Source: an uncultured bacterium
Lineage (GTDB): Bacteria > Actinomycetota > Coriobacteriia > Coriobacteriales > Eggerthellaceae
DNA length: 64,000 bases
NCBI GenBank assembly: GCA_905214325.1
Contig: CAJMLT010000001.1
Coordinates: 62,001-126,000 of the forward strand
Direction of reading: 5' to 3'
Shown here piece by piece: positions 41,765 through 51,139 of the stretch; within the stretch, counting starts at the first letter, position 1; each line of letters begins with the position of its first letter. The notes below the pieces were generated by a model. That model made no database searches, had not been told where the DNA came from, and worked only from the letters and a program-made list of their open reading frames with translations. A program made the translations under genes and the position numbers.

Positions 41765-42073
41765 ATGAAAATTGGACCACTTGGAATCACCGAGATTCTC
41801 ATCATTCTTGCCGTCGTACTTTTGATTTTCGGTCCCAAGAATCTGCCTAAGCTCGGTACCGCTATCGGTAAAGCGGTTAAAAACCTTCGTGAAGGTCTTG
41901 GCGGAGGGAAGAAGATTTCCGAAGTCAAGGACGACGAAAAAACCGCCGAAGCGGAGGTCGAGGTCATCGACAAGCCCGAGCCCGGCAAGAAGGCGGCTTC
42001 GGCTGACGATTCTTCCGATGAGGCCGAAGCGGTGGTCGAAGAGGTTGAAAAGCCCAAGGAAAAGACCGAATAA
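41765..42073 (+). CDS. tatA: Twin-arginine translocase subunit TatA
   Basis: A 102-residue TatA. The N-terminal helix LGITEILIILAVVLLIFGPKNLPKLGTAIGKAVKNLREGLGGGKK has the family FGP hinge and the amphipathic helix. A charged, disordered acidic tail follows (EAEVEVIDKPEPGKKAASADDSSDEAE). It forms the pore of the Tat pathway that exports folded proteins. No tatC lies in the window. GGAGGTG precedes the ATG. Confidence 0.95.
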   Translation: MKIGPLGITEILIILAVVLLIFGPKNLPKLGTAIGKAVKNLREGLGGGKKISEVKDDEKTAEAEVEVIDKPEPGKKAASADDSSDEAEAVVEEVEKPKEKTE

Positions 42074-42163
42074 CATACTTGAACGTGAACGCGCCCGAAA
42101 GGGCGTGGGCATTTCTTGAAAAGGAAACCGAAGAGAGCGCCGTATGTGCGCTACGGGGGGATT

Positions 42164-42631
42164 ATGGAAAAGGATTACATTCTTACCCAAGAAGGCAAGA
42201 ACAAACTCGAAGAAGAGCTTCACTATCTGGAAACGGAGAAGCGTGCCGAAATAGGCGAGCGTATCAAGGTCGCCCGTGAATTCGGTGATATTTCGGAGAA
42301 CTCCGAATATGATGACGCCAAGAACGAGCAGGGGATGATGGAGGCGCGTATCGCCGAAATTTCGCGCATTCTGAGTGAGGCCACGGTGGTCTCTACTCCC
42401 AAGCGTTCCACGAAGGTCAACATCGGCAGTAAGGTTACGGTCGATATGGGCGGTCGCGAAAGGGTGTTCACCATCGTCGGTGGTGCCGAAAGCGATTCGG
42501 CTATAGGCAAGATATCGAATGAGTCGCCGGTCGGGGCAGCCCTGCTCGGGCGAAAAAAGGGAGACATCGTCGAAGCGCAAGGGCCTACGGGACGCGCGAT
42601 CAGCATGTCGATCCTGAAGATCGAACACTGA
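42164..42631 (+). CDS. greA: Transcription elongation factor GreA
   Basis: A 155-residue GreA. The N-terminal coiled coil (ILTQEGKNKLEEELHYLETEKRAEIGERIKVAREFGDISENSEYDDAKNEQ) carries the DISENSEYDDAK tip with the acidic pair that reactivates backtracked RNA polymerase. The C-terminal FKBP-like domain has TIVGGAESD, SPVGAALLGRKKGD and ISMSILKIE. The ATG at 42164 follows a G-rich site; the open frame starts at 42116 without one. A terminator follows 5 bases after its stop. Confidence 0.96.
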   Translation: MEKDYILTQEGKNKLEEELHYLETEKRAEIGERIKVAREFGDISENSEYDDAKNEQGMMEARIAEISRILSEATVVSTPKRSTKVNIGSKVTVDMGGRERVFTIVGGAESDSAIGKISNESPVGAALLGRKKGDIVEAQGPTGRAISMSILKIEH

Positions 42632-42636
42632 AACGA

Positions 42637-42662
42637 AACGGCCCGTGATCGGGTCGTTTTTT
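42637..42662 (+). terminator. Intrinsic terminator after greA
   Basis: A 9-bp stem (AACGGCCCG / CGGGTCGTT, one G-U pair) with loop TGAT is followed by TTTTCT. It separates greA from lysS. Confidence 0.88.
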
Positions 42663-42698
42663 CTAACCGTATATGATTCTCACAGGGAAAGGCTATCA

Positions 42699-44228
42699 AT
42701 GACCGAAGAGGTAAAGAACCCCCCAGTACAGGCGGATTCCGCTGCGGCGTCCGTCGTCGAAGACGATCCTCGGGAGGTTCGTCTTGCCAAACGCGAAGCC
42801 CTTATCGCCGCCGGTGGGAATCCCTACGGCCATGCTTTCGCCTATTCACACCACATCAGCGATCTCGATGCCGCATACGGTTCACTCGCCGATGGCGACA
42901 CGACTGAAGATCGGGTAGAGGTTGCGGGGCGTATCAGAGCCAAACGCGACCAGGGCAAGATCATCTTCATGGAACTTCAGGATTCGACGGGTAGCATCCA
43001 GCTTTTCTGTCGCATCAACGCGTTGGGCGACGACGTGTTCGCCGCCCTGAAGGACCTCGATGTGGGGGACTGGATCGGTGCGGGTGGCACCATGATGCGC
43101 ACCCGTCGCGGTCAGCTTTCCGTTGCCGTAGATTCTTACGAGCTGCTTTCCAAGTCCCTGCGCCCTCTGCCTGAGAAGTTCCATGGATTGGCGGACAAGG
43201 AAACCCGTTATCGTCAGCGTTACGTCGATCTGGTCATGAATGCCGACGTGCGGGAAACCTTCGAGAAGCGCTTCAAGATCATATCGGCTATCCGTTCCTA
43301 CATGGAGCAGCAGGGCTTCTATGAAGTCGAGACCCCCATTCTCCATCCCATTTTGGGTGGTGCCAATGCTCGACCTTTCGCCACGCATCACAATGCGCTC
43401 GACCGTGACTACTATCTGCGTATCGCCACCGAGCTCCATCTGAAGCGTCTGCTCGTCGGCGGTTTCGAAAAGGTGTTCGAAATCGGTCGTCAGTTCCGCA
43501 ACGAGGGCATGGATCCCTATCACAATCCGGAATTCACCACGATGGAAGCCTATCAGGCCTTTTCCGACCTCGAAGGCATGATGGAGTTGACCCAAGGGTT
43601 CGTATCCGCGGCGGCCATGAGCGCGGTCGGATCGCTACAGATCACCTACCACGGTCACGAGATCGATCTCGCAGGTCCATGGCGCCGTGCGACGATGATC
43701 GAACTCATCAAGGAGGCTTCGGGTGAAGAAGTCGGTTTCGATATGAGCCGTGAAGAATTGGCGGCCATTGCCGAGCGCCATGGTGCCAAAGTCGAAGATG
43801 CGTGGGGCAAGGGCAAGATCATTGCCGAAATATTCGAAGCCACCGCAGAGGAAACACTGATTCAACCTACGTTCGTGTTAGAACATCCGCTGGAGGTTTC
43901 TCCGCTTGCGAAGAAGAAACAAGGTGACGAAAACGTAACGGATCGCTTCGAGCTCTTTATTTGCGGGCACGAATATGCGAATGCTTTTAATGAACTGAAT
44001 GACCCCGTCGACCAAGCTGAACGCTTCCGGGCTCAGCTTGCCGCGAAAGACAGCGGCGATGATGAGGCGATGGGCTACGATGACGATTATGTGCGCGCTT
44101 TGGAATATGGAATGCCTCCGGCCGGTGGAGTGGGTATCGGCATAGACCGTCTGGTCATGCTGCTCACCGATGCTCCCACCATCCGCGACGTGCTTCTCTT
44201 CCCCCATATGCGCGACGAAGTGAAGTAA
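42699..44228 (+). CDS. lysS: Lysyl-tRNA synthetase, class II
   Basis: A 509-residue LysRS. The N-terminal OB fold (VEVAGRIRAKRDQGKIIFMELQDSTGSIQLFCR) is followed by the class II core with motif 1 around FYEVETPILHPILGGANARPF. Motif 2 is FEIGRQFRNEGMDPYHNPEFTTMEAYQAF and motif 3 GVGIGIDRLVMLLTDAPTIRDVLLFPHMR. It charges tRNA-Lys. The ATG at 42699 has AAAGG 7 bases upstream. It lies 16 bases before clpC, so the two may be co-transcribed. Length is normal. Confidence 0.97.
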   Translation: MTEEVKNPPVQADSAAASVVEDDPREVRLAKREALIAAGGNPYGHAFAYSHHISDLDAAYGSLADGDTTEDRVEVAGRIRAKRDQGKIIFMELQDSTGSIQLFCRINALGDDVFAALKDLDVGDWIGAGGTMMRTRRGQLSVAVDSYELLSKSLRPLPEKFHGLADKETRYRQRYVDLVMNADVRETFEKRFKIISAIRSYMEQQGFYEVETPILHPILGGANARPFATHHNALDRDYYLRIATELHLKRLLVGGFEKVFEIGRQFRNEGMDPYHNPEFTTMEAYQAFSDLEGMMELTQGFVSAAAMSAVGSLQITYHGHEIDLAGPWRRATMIELIKEASGEEVGFDMSREELAAIAERHGAKVEDAWGKGKIIAEIFEATAEETLIQPTFVLEHPLEVSPLAKKKQGDENVTDRFELFICGHEYANAFNELNDPVDQAERFRAQLAAKDSGDDEAMGYDDDYVRALEYGMPPAGGVGIGIDRLVMLLTDAPTIRDVLLFPHMRDEVK

Positions 44229-44244
44229 AGGGGGTTTTACGCGT

Positions 44245-46815
44245 ATGTCTTTCGATAAGTTCACCGACAAGGCGCGTAAGGTACTCGTGTTGGCTCAGGA
44301 GGAAGCGCGTGCGCTCCACCAACCTTACGTGGGTACCGAACATGTGCTCTTGGCATTGTTGAAGGAAGAAGACGGACTGGCGGCCCAAGCGCTCGAACGC
44401 TTGGGTGTGCGCTACGATGCGGCCGTGCAAGCGGTGCGTCAGGTCGTCACCGTTGACGACAGCGCTGACGTTTCAGGCCATTTGAGTTTCACCCCACGGG
44501 TGAAGCGTGTGTTGGAAAATTCGCTGCGTGAGGCCATGCAGATGGGTCAAAGCTACATTTCGACCGAACATCTGCTGTTGGGTATCGTGCGCGAAAACGA
44601 GGGAAGCGCGATCGAGGTTCTGGCCCGTATGGGCGTTTCCGGGGAAAGTGTGCGCGCAGCGCTCAATGACCTGGTCGGGCAATCGGCGGTGTATGCGGGG
44701 CAGAACGCCTTCGATCCCGCAGGGGGCGCTTCCGACAGTATGCTCAAGGAATTCGGCACCGATCTAACGAAGAAGGCCGCCGATGGCAAGCTCGATCCCG
44801 TTATCGGGCGCGCGGGGGAGATAGAACGCGTCATGCAGATCCTCTCCCGCCGTCAGAAGAACAATCCGTTGCTCATCGGCGAACCCGGTGTCGGTAAGAC
44901 GGCTGTCGTCGAGGGTCTGGCGCAGCTCATCGTCGCCGAGCAGGTGCCCGATATCCTGCGTAACGTGCGGGTTGTGACGCTTGATGTTTCGGCCTTGGTC
45001 GCCGGGTCCAAATACCGAGGCGAATTCGAAGAGCGCTTGAAGAAATGCATCAAGGAAGTCGAATCAGCGGGGGATATCATCCTGTTCATCGACGAGCTCC
45101 ATACGCTCATCGGTGCCGGTGCCGCAGAAGGTTCGATCGATGCAGCGGCCATCCTGAAGCCGCCGCTTTCACGTGGCGAGATTCAGATCATCGGTGCGAC
45201 CACGCTCGATGAATACCGCAAGCATCTTGAAAAGGATTCAGCCTTCGAGCGTCGTTTCCAGACCGTCACGGTCAAAGAACCCAACGAGGAGCAGGCCGTT
45301 CGTATCATGGAAGGATTGCGTGACCGTTACGAGGCTCATCACAAGGTGCATTTCACCGATGACGCCCTGCGTGCCGCCGTCACGCTGGCCGACCGTTATA
45401 TTCAGGATCGATTCCTGCCCGATAAGGCCATCGATGTCCTCGATGAAGCCGGTGCGCGTATGCGTATCCGTAATATGATTCTGCCCGAGGAAATCCAGAA
45501 GCTCGATGACGATCTGCGTCAGGCGCGTGCCGAAAAAGACGCGGCCATCGCCGATCAGGATTTCGAATTGGCGGCCACCTTGCGCGATCGGGAATCTGTG
45601 CTTGTCGAAGAACGGAAACAGGCGCAGAAGGATTGGGAGGAAAAGACGGAAAAGAAGATCAACGAAGTTTCCGTCGAGGACATAGCCGACGTCGTCTCCA
45701 TGACCACCGGTGTTCCCGTTTCCAACCTCACCGAAGCGGAGACCGAAAAGTTGCTGCGCATGGAATCGGTGCTCCATGAACGTGTCATCGGCCAGAACGA
45801 AGCGGTGGTGGCTCTTTCGAAGGCCATCAGACGTAGTCGTTCGGGCTTGAAGGATCCCAAGCGGCCCGCCGGCTCGTTTATATTCCTCGGCCCTTCGGGC
45901 GTCGGTAAAACGGAGCTTTCCAAAGCACTGGCCGAGTTCCTGTTCAATTCCGAAAGCGCTCTGCTTTCCTTCGACATGAGTGAGTACATGGAGAAGCACT
46001 CCGTCTCGCGTCTGGTCGGTTCCCCTCCGGGATATGTCGGCTACGACGAAGGCGGTCAGCTTACCACGGCGGTGCGTCAACGTCCTTATTCGGTCGTGCT
46101 GTTCGACGAGATCGAAAAAGCGCATCCCGATGTGTTCAACATTCTGCTCCAGATTCTGGAAGAAGGCCGTCTCACCGATTCGCAGGGTCGCATGGTCGAC
46201 TTCCGTAATACGGTCATCATCATGACCTCCAACGTCGGCGCACGTGAGATTTCGCAGAGCGCCCCGCTTGGATTCTCCTCGGGAGCCAAAGGCGGTATGG
46301 ACGACGGCGAGATCAAGTCACGTGTCATGAGCGAGGTGAAGAAGCTCTTCAGACCGGAGTTCCTGAACCGTATCGATGAGATCATCGTATTCAAGTCGCT
46401 GACCGAAGAGGAGATCGTCGAAATCGTCGATCTGATGGTCGCCGACCTGCGCGAACGTTTGATCAGCCAGAATATGACGATCAATCTGACCAAGGAAGCC
46501 GGTCGCCACATCGCTCACGAAGGTACCGATCTGTCCTTCGGGGCAAGGCCGCTACGCCGTGCCATACAGCGTTTGCTCGAAGATCCCATATCCGAGCAGA
46601 TTTTGGAAGGCAGATGGACGAGCGGTTCGGTCATCGACGTCGATGTGAAAGACGGTTCGCTGGTGTTTTCTCAGGGCACGGGGTCTATCCCTGCACCGCG
46701 CAAGCGTGATACCATAGCCGGTGAAGCTGAATTACTTTTGAGCAGCTATGATCTGGGCCATGCCGGCATGACGCCTTTCGCGGGCGGCTCGTCGAGTGGG
46801 CAGGCGGCTGACTAG
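44245..46815 (+). CDS. clpC: Clp protease ATPase subunit ClpC
   Basis: An 856-residue HSP100. It has two N-terminal Clp_N repeats (FTDKARKVLVLAQEEARALHQPYVGTEHVLLALL and FTPRVKRVLENSLREAMQMGQSYISTEHLLLGIV). The first AAA+ module has GEPGVGKTAVVEG, and a middle UVR-type domain follows (LDDDLRQARAEKDAAIADQDFELAATLRDRE). The second AAA+ module has GPSGVGKTELSKALAEFLF and VVLFDEIEKAHPDV. The UVR motif marks ClpC rather than ClpB. It unfolds proteins for ClpP. The tail after about residue 800 is Gly/Ser-rich. No ctsR or mcsAB lies beside it. Confidence 0.97.
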   Translation: MSFDKFTDKARKVLVLAQEEARALHQPYVGTEHVLLALLKEEDGLAAQALERLGVRYDAAVQAVRQVVTVDDSADVSGHLSFTPRVKRVLENSLREAMQMGQSYISTEHLLLGIVRENEGSAIEVLARMGVSGESVRAALNDLVGQSAVYAGQNAFDPAGGASDSMLKEFGTDLTKKAADGKLDPVIGRAGEIERVMQILSRRQKNNPLLIGEPGVGKTAVVEGLAQLIVAEQVPDILRNVRVVTLDVSALVAGSKYRGEFEERLKKCIKEVESAGDIILFIDELHTLIGAGAAEGSIDAAAILKPPLSRGEIQIIGATTLDEYRKHLEKDSAFERRFQTVTVKEPNEEQAVRIMEGLRDRYEAHHKVHFTDDALRAAVTLADRYIQDRFLPDKAIDVLDEAGARMRIRNMILPEEIQKLDDDLRQARAEKDAAIADQDFELAATLRDRESVLVEERKQAQKDWEEKTEKKINEVSVEDIADVVSMTTGVPVSNLTEAETEKLLRMESVLHERVIGQNEAVVALSKAIRRSRSGLKDPKRPAGSFIFLGPSGVGKTELSKALAEFLFNSESALLSFDMSEYMEKHSVSRLVGSPPGYVGYDEGGQLTTAVRQRPYSVVLFDEIEKAHPDVFNILLQILEEGRLTDSQGRMVDFRNTVIIMTSNVGAREISQSAPLGFSSGAKGGMDDGEIKSRVMSEVKKLFRPEFLNRIDEIIVFKSLTEEEIVEIVDLMVADLRERLISQNMTINLTKEAGRHIAHEGTDLSFGARPLRRAIQRLLEDPISEQILEGRWTSGSVIDVDVKDGSLVFSQGTGSIPAPRKRDTIAGEAELLLSSYDLGHAGMTPFAGGSSSGQAAD

Positions 46816-46842
46816 CTGATCGCTCCTTGATGAGAGGTTTCC

Positions 46843-47688
46843 ATGAGTGAACGAATGATCGATCCGGTTTATACGCCATCCGCGCTCAAGAACGTGATGG
46901 ACGTGATGGATGATTGGCATCTCGATGCCCTGCAGGCGGAAGCCCGTCTGCAGGGCATTGTGGACAAAGCCCCTAAAACGGCTGCCATCATTTTGGCGGG
47001 CGGCAGTGGGGAGCGCTTCGGGCGCGAAGGTGGCAAGCAGCTCATTGAAATCGCAGGTAAACCCATTCTCACCCGCTCGGCCGAAGCGTTCGATGCGGTG
47101 GGGGATGTGGGGCTGATCGTCGTAGTGTGCCCCGAAGACCGTTTCGAGGAATATCTGCGTGTCGCCATCGATCCCTTTCCCTTCGTCACACCCATCGTCA
47201 TGGCGCCCGCCGGGTCCATCCGTCAGGAGTCGGCGTTTTCCGGTCTTGAATTGGTGCCCGATGATTTCGAATATGTCATGCTCCACGATGGTGCCCGTCC
47301 GCTCATTTCCAAGGATCTCATTGAGCACACGATCAACACCCTCAAGGGCAATATAGATTGTGATGGGGCGGTGGTCGGTCATCCGTCCATCGATACGTTG
47401 AAAGTGGTGGAAAACGGCGTGATCGTGGGTACCCCCGATCGGTCCGTGTTCTGGAATGCGCAGACACCGCAGATCTTCCGTGCGGGCATTTACCGTCGCG
47501 CCCATGCCTCGGCTCTTTCCGACGGCTTTGTGGGCACGGATGATTCGGCACTCATCGAGCGTTTGGGTGGTCGTGTTCTGGTCGTCGAGGGCAAGCGGGA
47601 CAATATCAAGCTGACCGTTCCCGAAGATTTCCTCATGATCTCGGCGGCGGTCCACACCCTGCTCGAACAATATCGCAATCGGGAATAG
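46843..47688 (+). CDS. ispD: 2-C-methyl-D-erythritol 4-phosphate cytidylyltransferase
   Basis: A 281-residue MEP-pathway enzyme that joins MEP and CTP. The nucleotide loop is AAIILAGGSGERFGREGGKQLIEIAGKPIL. VMLHDGARPLIS, TDDSALIERLGGRVLVVEGKRDNIKLTVPEDF and ATPQ-like NAQTPQIFRAGIYRRA follow. About 45 residues precede the usual start (SERMIDPVYTPSALKNVMDVMDD...), an extension without recognised domain; the ATG at 46843 is kept because it has GAGAGG upstream. ispF follows 14 bases downstream. Confidence 0.95.
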   Translation: MSERMIDPVYTPSALKNVMDVMDDWHLDALQAEARLQGIVDKAPKTAAIILAGGSGERFGREGGKQLIEIAGKPILTRSAEAFDAVGDVGLIVVVCPEDRFEEYLRVAIDPFPFVTPIVMAPAGSIRQESAFSGLELVPDDFEYVMLHDGARPLISKDLIEHTINTLKGNIDCDGAVVGHPSIDTLKVVENGVIVGTPDRSVFWNAQTPQIFRAGIYRRAHASALSDGFVGTDDSALIERLGGRVLVVEGKRDNIKLTVPEDFLMISAAVHTLLEQYRNRE

Positions 47689-47702
47689 AAGGCGATGATA
47701 AC

Positions 47703-48206
47703 GTGGGTGAGGTTCGGGACATAACGTCATTGAAAGTAGGGCTGGGCTTCGATGTCCATGCTTTCGCCGAAGGACGCAAGCTCATCCTCGGTGGTGTCGA
47801 TATCGCGCATCACCACGGGCTCGACGGTCATTCCGATGCCGATGTACTCACCCATGCCGTGGCCGATGCCCTGTTGGGAGCGATACGCGCCGGCGACATA
47901 GGGAAGCTGTTTCCCGATACCGATCCCGCCTACGAAGGAGCCGACTCCCTGAAGCTGCTCGGCGAAGTGGCGGCACTCGTGCGCTCATCGGGGTACCGCA
48001 TCATCGATATCGATTGCGTCATCGCAGCTCAAGCTCCTAAGCTGTCTCCTTATCGCGATCGGATGCGCGAGAATATAGCACGCGCGTGCGCGCTCGACAT
48101 CGATGATGTGGGAATCAAGGCGACAACCACCGAACATCTCGGTTACGAAGGACGTGAAGAGGGTATATCCGCCCAGGCTGTGGCTTTGGTCGCTCGATGT
48201 TGTTAG
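47703..48206 (+). CDS. ispF: 2-C-methyl-D-erythritol 2,4-cyclodiphosphate synthase
   Basis: A 167-residue IspF. It has the metal-site and substrate motifs GLGFDVHAF, HHHGLDGHSDADVLTHAVADALLGA, DIGKLFPDTD and IKATTTEHLGYEGREEGISAQAV. It closes the cyclodiphosphate ring in isoprenoid precursor synthesis and usually acts next to IspD, as here. The start is GTG with GAAGG upstream. About 190 bases then separate it from cysE. Confidence 0.97.
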   Translation: MGEVRDITSLKVGLGFDVHAFAEGRKLILGGVDIAHHHGLDGHSDADVLTHAVADALLGAIRAGDIGKLFPDTDPAYEGADSLKLLGEVAALVRSSGYRIIDIDCVIAAQAPKLSPYRDRMRENIARACALDIDDVGIKATTTEHLGYEGREEGISAQAVALVARCC

Positions 48207-48397
48207 GGCTTTTCTGCCCACGAGATGGCAATAGCGAAGATAGTCTAACGGGTGATCGTGCCGCTTGATGAGGGAGTCTCATTAAGCACCGCAACCCCGA
48301 AACGTCGAAACGATCCGAATATCTTTGAGATTTCCGTCTTGGGCGAAGCCCTTCTGTCTCACCATGCTACAATTCCACAGAACAAAAAGGATATCTC

Positions 48398-49048
48398 ATG
48401 AACATATTCTCCACCATCGCCGAAGACATACGCACCGTAAAGGAAAAGGATCCCGCCGCCCCGAGTAAGTTCCTCATCTGGCTTACGTATCCCGGTTTGC
48501 AGGCCCGTTGGGCGCATATCGTGGAACATGCGCTGTGGAACAAGGGGCTCAAGGGTCTTGCCCGGTATCTTTCCCAGTGTACGCGTTTCTGGACGGGTGT
48601 CGAAATCCATCCGGCGGCTCGGATAGGGCGTCGTCTCTTCATCGATCATGCCATGGGTGTCATCATCGGCGAGACCACCATCATCGGTGACGATTGTACC
48701 CTCTACCAGAACGTGACGCTCGGTGGTACGGGCAAGGAAACGGGAAAGCGACATCCCACCTTGGGAAATAACGTCATGGTGGGAGTGGGCGCCGCGGTGC
48801 TGGGATCGATCACCATCGGGGATAATTCGAAGATCGGCGGCGGGTCGGTCGTCGTGAAGAACATCCCGCCCAACTGCACGGTGGTGGGAATTCCCGGGCG
48901 TATCGTGATGCGCGATGGAGAGGCGGTCGCAGCGGAGAAGGGCTGCAAGGAAACGCACCGCGAAAATCTTCCCGATCCTATAGAGGGTGAGATAGAACAG
49001 TTGAGAAAGCGTCTCGAGGCGCTTGAAAATACTATCGCTGAAGGGTAA
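48398..49048 (+). CDS. cysE: Serine O-acetyltransferase
   Basis: A 216-residue CysE of the short epsilon-type. It has an N-terminal helical domain (LIWLTYPGLQARWAHIVEHALWNKG) and then a left-handed hexapeptide repeat domain (IHPAARIGRRLFIDHAMGVIIGETTIIGDDCTLYQNVTLGGTGKETGKRHPTLGNNVMVGVGAAVLG). It makes O-acetylserine for cysteine synthesis. A -10 box TACAAT (48368-48373) lies just upstream, with AAAAAGG before the ATG. It precedes cysS by 5 bases, coupling cysteine synthesis and charging. Confidence 0.96.
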   Translation: MNIFSTIAEDIRTVKEKDPAAPSKFLIWLTYPGLQARWAHIVEHALWNKGLKGLARYLSQCTRFWTGVEIHPAARIGRRLFIDHAMGVIIGETTIIGDDCTLYQNVTLGGTGKETGKRHPTLGNNVMVGVGAAVLGSITIGDNSKIGGGSVVVKNIPPNCTVVGIPGRIVMRDGEAVAAEKGCKETHRENLPDPIEGEIEQLRKRLEALENTIAEG

Positions 49049-49053
49049 TCAAT

Positions 49054-50550
49054 ATGATCAGTATCTACGATACCTTGGCGCGTGAGAAGCGCGAATTCGT
49101 TCCTGTCAATCCGGGAAAAGTGGGCATGTACGTGTGCGGCCCTACGGTCTACAACTACATCCACATCGGTAATGCACGGACTTTCATATCCTTCGATACC
49201 ATCCGTCGTTATCTTATGTGGCGTGGGTTCGAGGTCACGTTCGTGCAGAATGTAACCGATGTCGATGACAAGATCATCGCCCGCGCGAACGAAGAGGGAC
49301 GTAGCGCTGCGGAAGTGGCCGCGGAATACACCCGTGCGTTCATCGACGATATGCGTGCCGCCGGCGTGCTCGATCCGGATATACGTCCGAAGGCCACCGA
49401 AGAGATAGATACGATGATCGCACTCATCGAAAAGCTGATCGCGCGCGATCATGCCTACGTGGTGGACGGCGATGTCTATTTTTCGGTGCGTTCCTATCCC
49501 GCGTATGGAGCATTGTCCAACCGCAATGTCGACGACATGGAAAGCGGTCATCGCTCTCTTCGTTCGGATGGTCAGGGGATCGAGGAACGGAAGCGCGATT
49601 CCCTCGATTTTGCCTTGTGGAAGGCGGCGAAACCGGGGGAGCCGAGTTGGCAATCTCCCTGGGGACAAGGGAGGCCGGGGTGGCACATCGAGTGCTCGGC
49701 CATGTCGGAGAAGTACCTGCATCTGCCCTTCGATATCCACGGCGGTGGTGCCGATCTCGCGTTTCCCCATCATGAAAACGAACGGGCCCAGTCGGAGGCG
49801 GCTTGCGGCTGCACGTTCGCCGAGTACTGGATTCACGGCGGCATGCTCCAGATCAACTCCGAAAAAATGTCCAAGTCACTGGGGAATTTCCTGCTGCTCC
49901 GCGATGTGCTGAAGGCAACGGATCCGGCGGTGCTGCGTATGCTGATGCTCCAAACCCATTACCGCAGCCCCCTCGATTTTTCCGACGAGAGACTCGGTGA
50001 GGCCGAGGTGGCGCTGGGGCGTCTGACGAACTTCGCCAAGAACACCGAATGGCTCTGCTGCAATTCCTGCGATGAGCCATCTTCGGTTGACGTTTCCGAA
50101 ATCGAACGTCTGATAGATCGGTTGTATGCGTCTTTCACCGAGCAGATGGATGATGATTTCAACACCGCCGGTGCCCTGGGTGCCATCTTCTCCTTCGTGG
50201 GTGACATCAACACCTTGCTCATCGATGCCCGGGTCAACGGTGAAGATGCTACCGTATTGCGCCGTGCTCCACAGGTGGTCATCGAACTTTTGGGTGTGTT
50301 GGGTATCGATCTTCAGGGGCCCGAATGTGCATCGTCCGAAGGCTCGGATGAGGTTGTGGCACTTGCCCGCGAGCTCACCGGTTTCGAGGGATGTGACTGC
50401 GAGTCGGCCATCCAGGCGCTTCTCGACAGGCGTGCTCTCGCTCGAAGCGAAAAGGACTTCGCGCTCGCCGATAGGGTGCGTGACGAACTTTGTGCGGCGG
50501 GCTTCGTTATCGAGGATACGCCACAAGGTGCTCGTGTGAGTCGAAAGTAG
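49054..50550 (+). CDS. cysS: Cysteinyl-tRNA synthetase
   Basis: A 498-residue class I synthetase. It has the zinc Cys in VGMYVCGPTVYNYIHIGNART with HIGN for HIGH, the DVDDKII strand, WHIECSAMSEKYL, HHENERAQSEAACGC and KMSKSLGN (KMSKS). It charges tRNA-Cys. The C-terminal DALR-type helical domain ends with FALADRVRDELCAAGFVIEDTPQGARVSRK. It is co-transcribed with cysE. Confidence 0.97.
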   Translation: MISIYDTLAREKREFVPVNPGKVGMYVCGPTVYNYIHIGNARTFISFDTIRRYLMWRGFEVTFVQNVTDVDDKIIARANEEGRSAAEVAAEYTRAFIDDMRAAGVLDPDIRPKATEEIDTMIALIEKLIARDHAYVVDGDVYFSVRSYPAYGALSNRNVDDMESGHRSLRSDGQGIEERKRDSLDFALWKAAKPGEPSWQSPWGQGRPGWHIECSAMSEKYLHLPFDIHGGGADLAFPHHENERAQSEAACGCTFAEYWIHGGMLQINSEKMSKSLGNFLLLRDVLKATDPAVLRMLMLQTHYRSPLDFSDERLGEAEVALGRLTNFAKNTEWLCCNSCDEPSSVDVSEIERLIDRLYASFTEQMDDDFNTAGALGAIFSFVGDINTLLIDARVNGEDATVLRRAPQVVIELLGVLGIDLQGPECASSEGSDEVVALARELTGFEGCDCESAIQALLDRRALARSEKDFALADRVRDELCAAGFVIEDTPQGARVSRK

Positions 50551-50641
50551 AACCCAGAGGCATCTGGGTGTCAAGAAGAAAGGATCGATGCGGCTCGCCG
50601 GAAGGGGGTCGCATCGATAGGTACGGGAGGAGAACGAGGGA

Positions 50642-51118
50642 ATGGAAGCGATATTCAGGCGAGCCGAACGTGGCGACACGGGTCTTATTCTCACGTTCAT
50701 CCGTGATCTTGCGGAATACGAACATATGCTCGACGAAGTGCAGGCTACCGAAGAATTGCTCGAAGAGTGGATATTCGACAAGGGAAAGGCCGAGGTAATC
50801 TTCGTCATGCATGGGGAAGAAGAGGTGGGATTCGCCTTGTTCTTCCACAATTTTTCGACGTTCCTCGGGCGAGCGGGAATATATTTGGAAGATCTTTTCG
50901 TCAAGCCACCCTATCGCGGCTTCGGCTACGGTAAGGCGCTTCTTCGGGAATTGGGACGCATCGCCATCGAACGTGGGTGCGGCAGGCTCGAATGGGCGTG
51001 TCTCGACTGGAATCAACCGAGCATCGACTTCTATCTGTCTCTGGGCGCAACTCCCTTGAATGAGTGGACGGTCTATCGTATGACCGGGGAGTCACTGGAG
51101 GAGCTACCCTCCAAGTGA
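50642..51118 (+). CDS. GNAT-family N-acetyltransferase
   Basis: A 158-residue acetyltransferase. The N-terminal FRRAERGDTGLILTFIRDLAEYEHMLDEVQATEELLEEWIFD and the acetyl-CoA loop LFVKPPYRGFGYGKALLRELGRIAIERGCGRLEWACLDWNQPSIDFYLSLGA fit the diamine/thialysine acetyltransferase (SSAT-like) group. It may acetylate polyamines or similar amines. GGAGGAGAACGAGGG precedes the ATG. It lies 91 bases after cysS and may be its own unit. Confidence 0.9.
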   Translation: MEAIFRRAERGDTGLILTFIRDLAEYEHMLDEVQATEELLEEWIFDKGKAEVIFVMHGEEEVGFALFFHNFSTFLGRAGIYLEDLFVKPPYRGFGYGKALLRELGRIAIERGCGRLEWACLDWNQPSIDFYLSLGATPLNEWTVYRMTGESLEELPSK

Positions 51119-51139
51119 CCTACGGTTGCGTGTGCGAAG

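Noticed and set aside
41555..42628. A 357-codon minus-strand frame across tRNA-Pro, tatA and greA
   Set aside because: It crosses a tRNA and two well-marked genes and has no domain. It is a shadow frame.
48207..48397. A riboswitch or T-box before cysE-cysS
   Set aside because: The gap has only short hairpins (such as GGGC-GAA-GCCC) and no specifier loop or T-box sequence. A -10 box lies close to the start, which leaves too short a leader.
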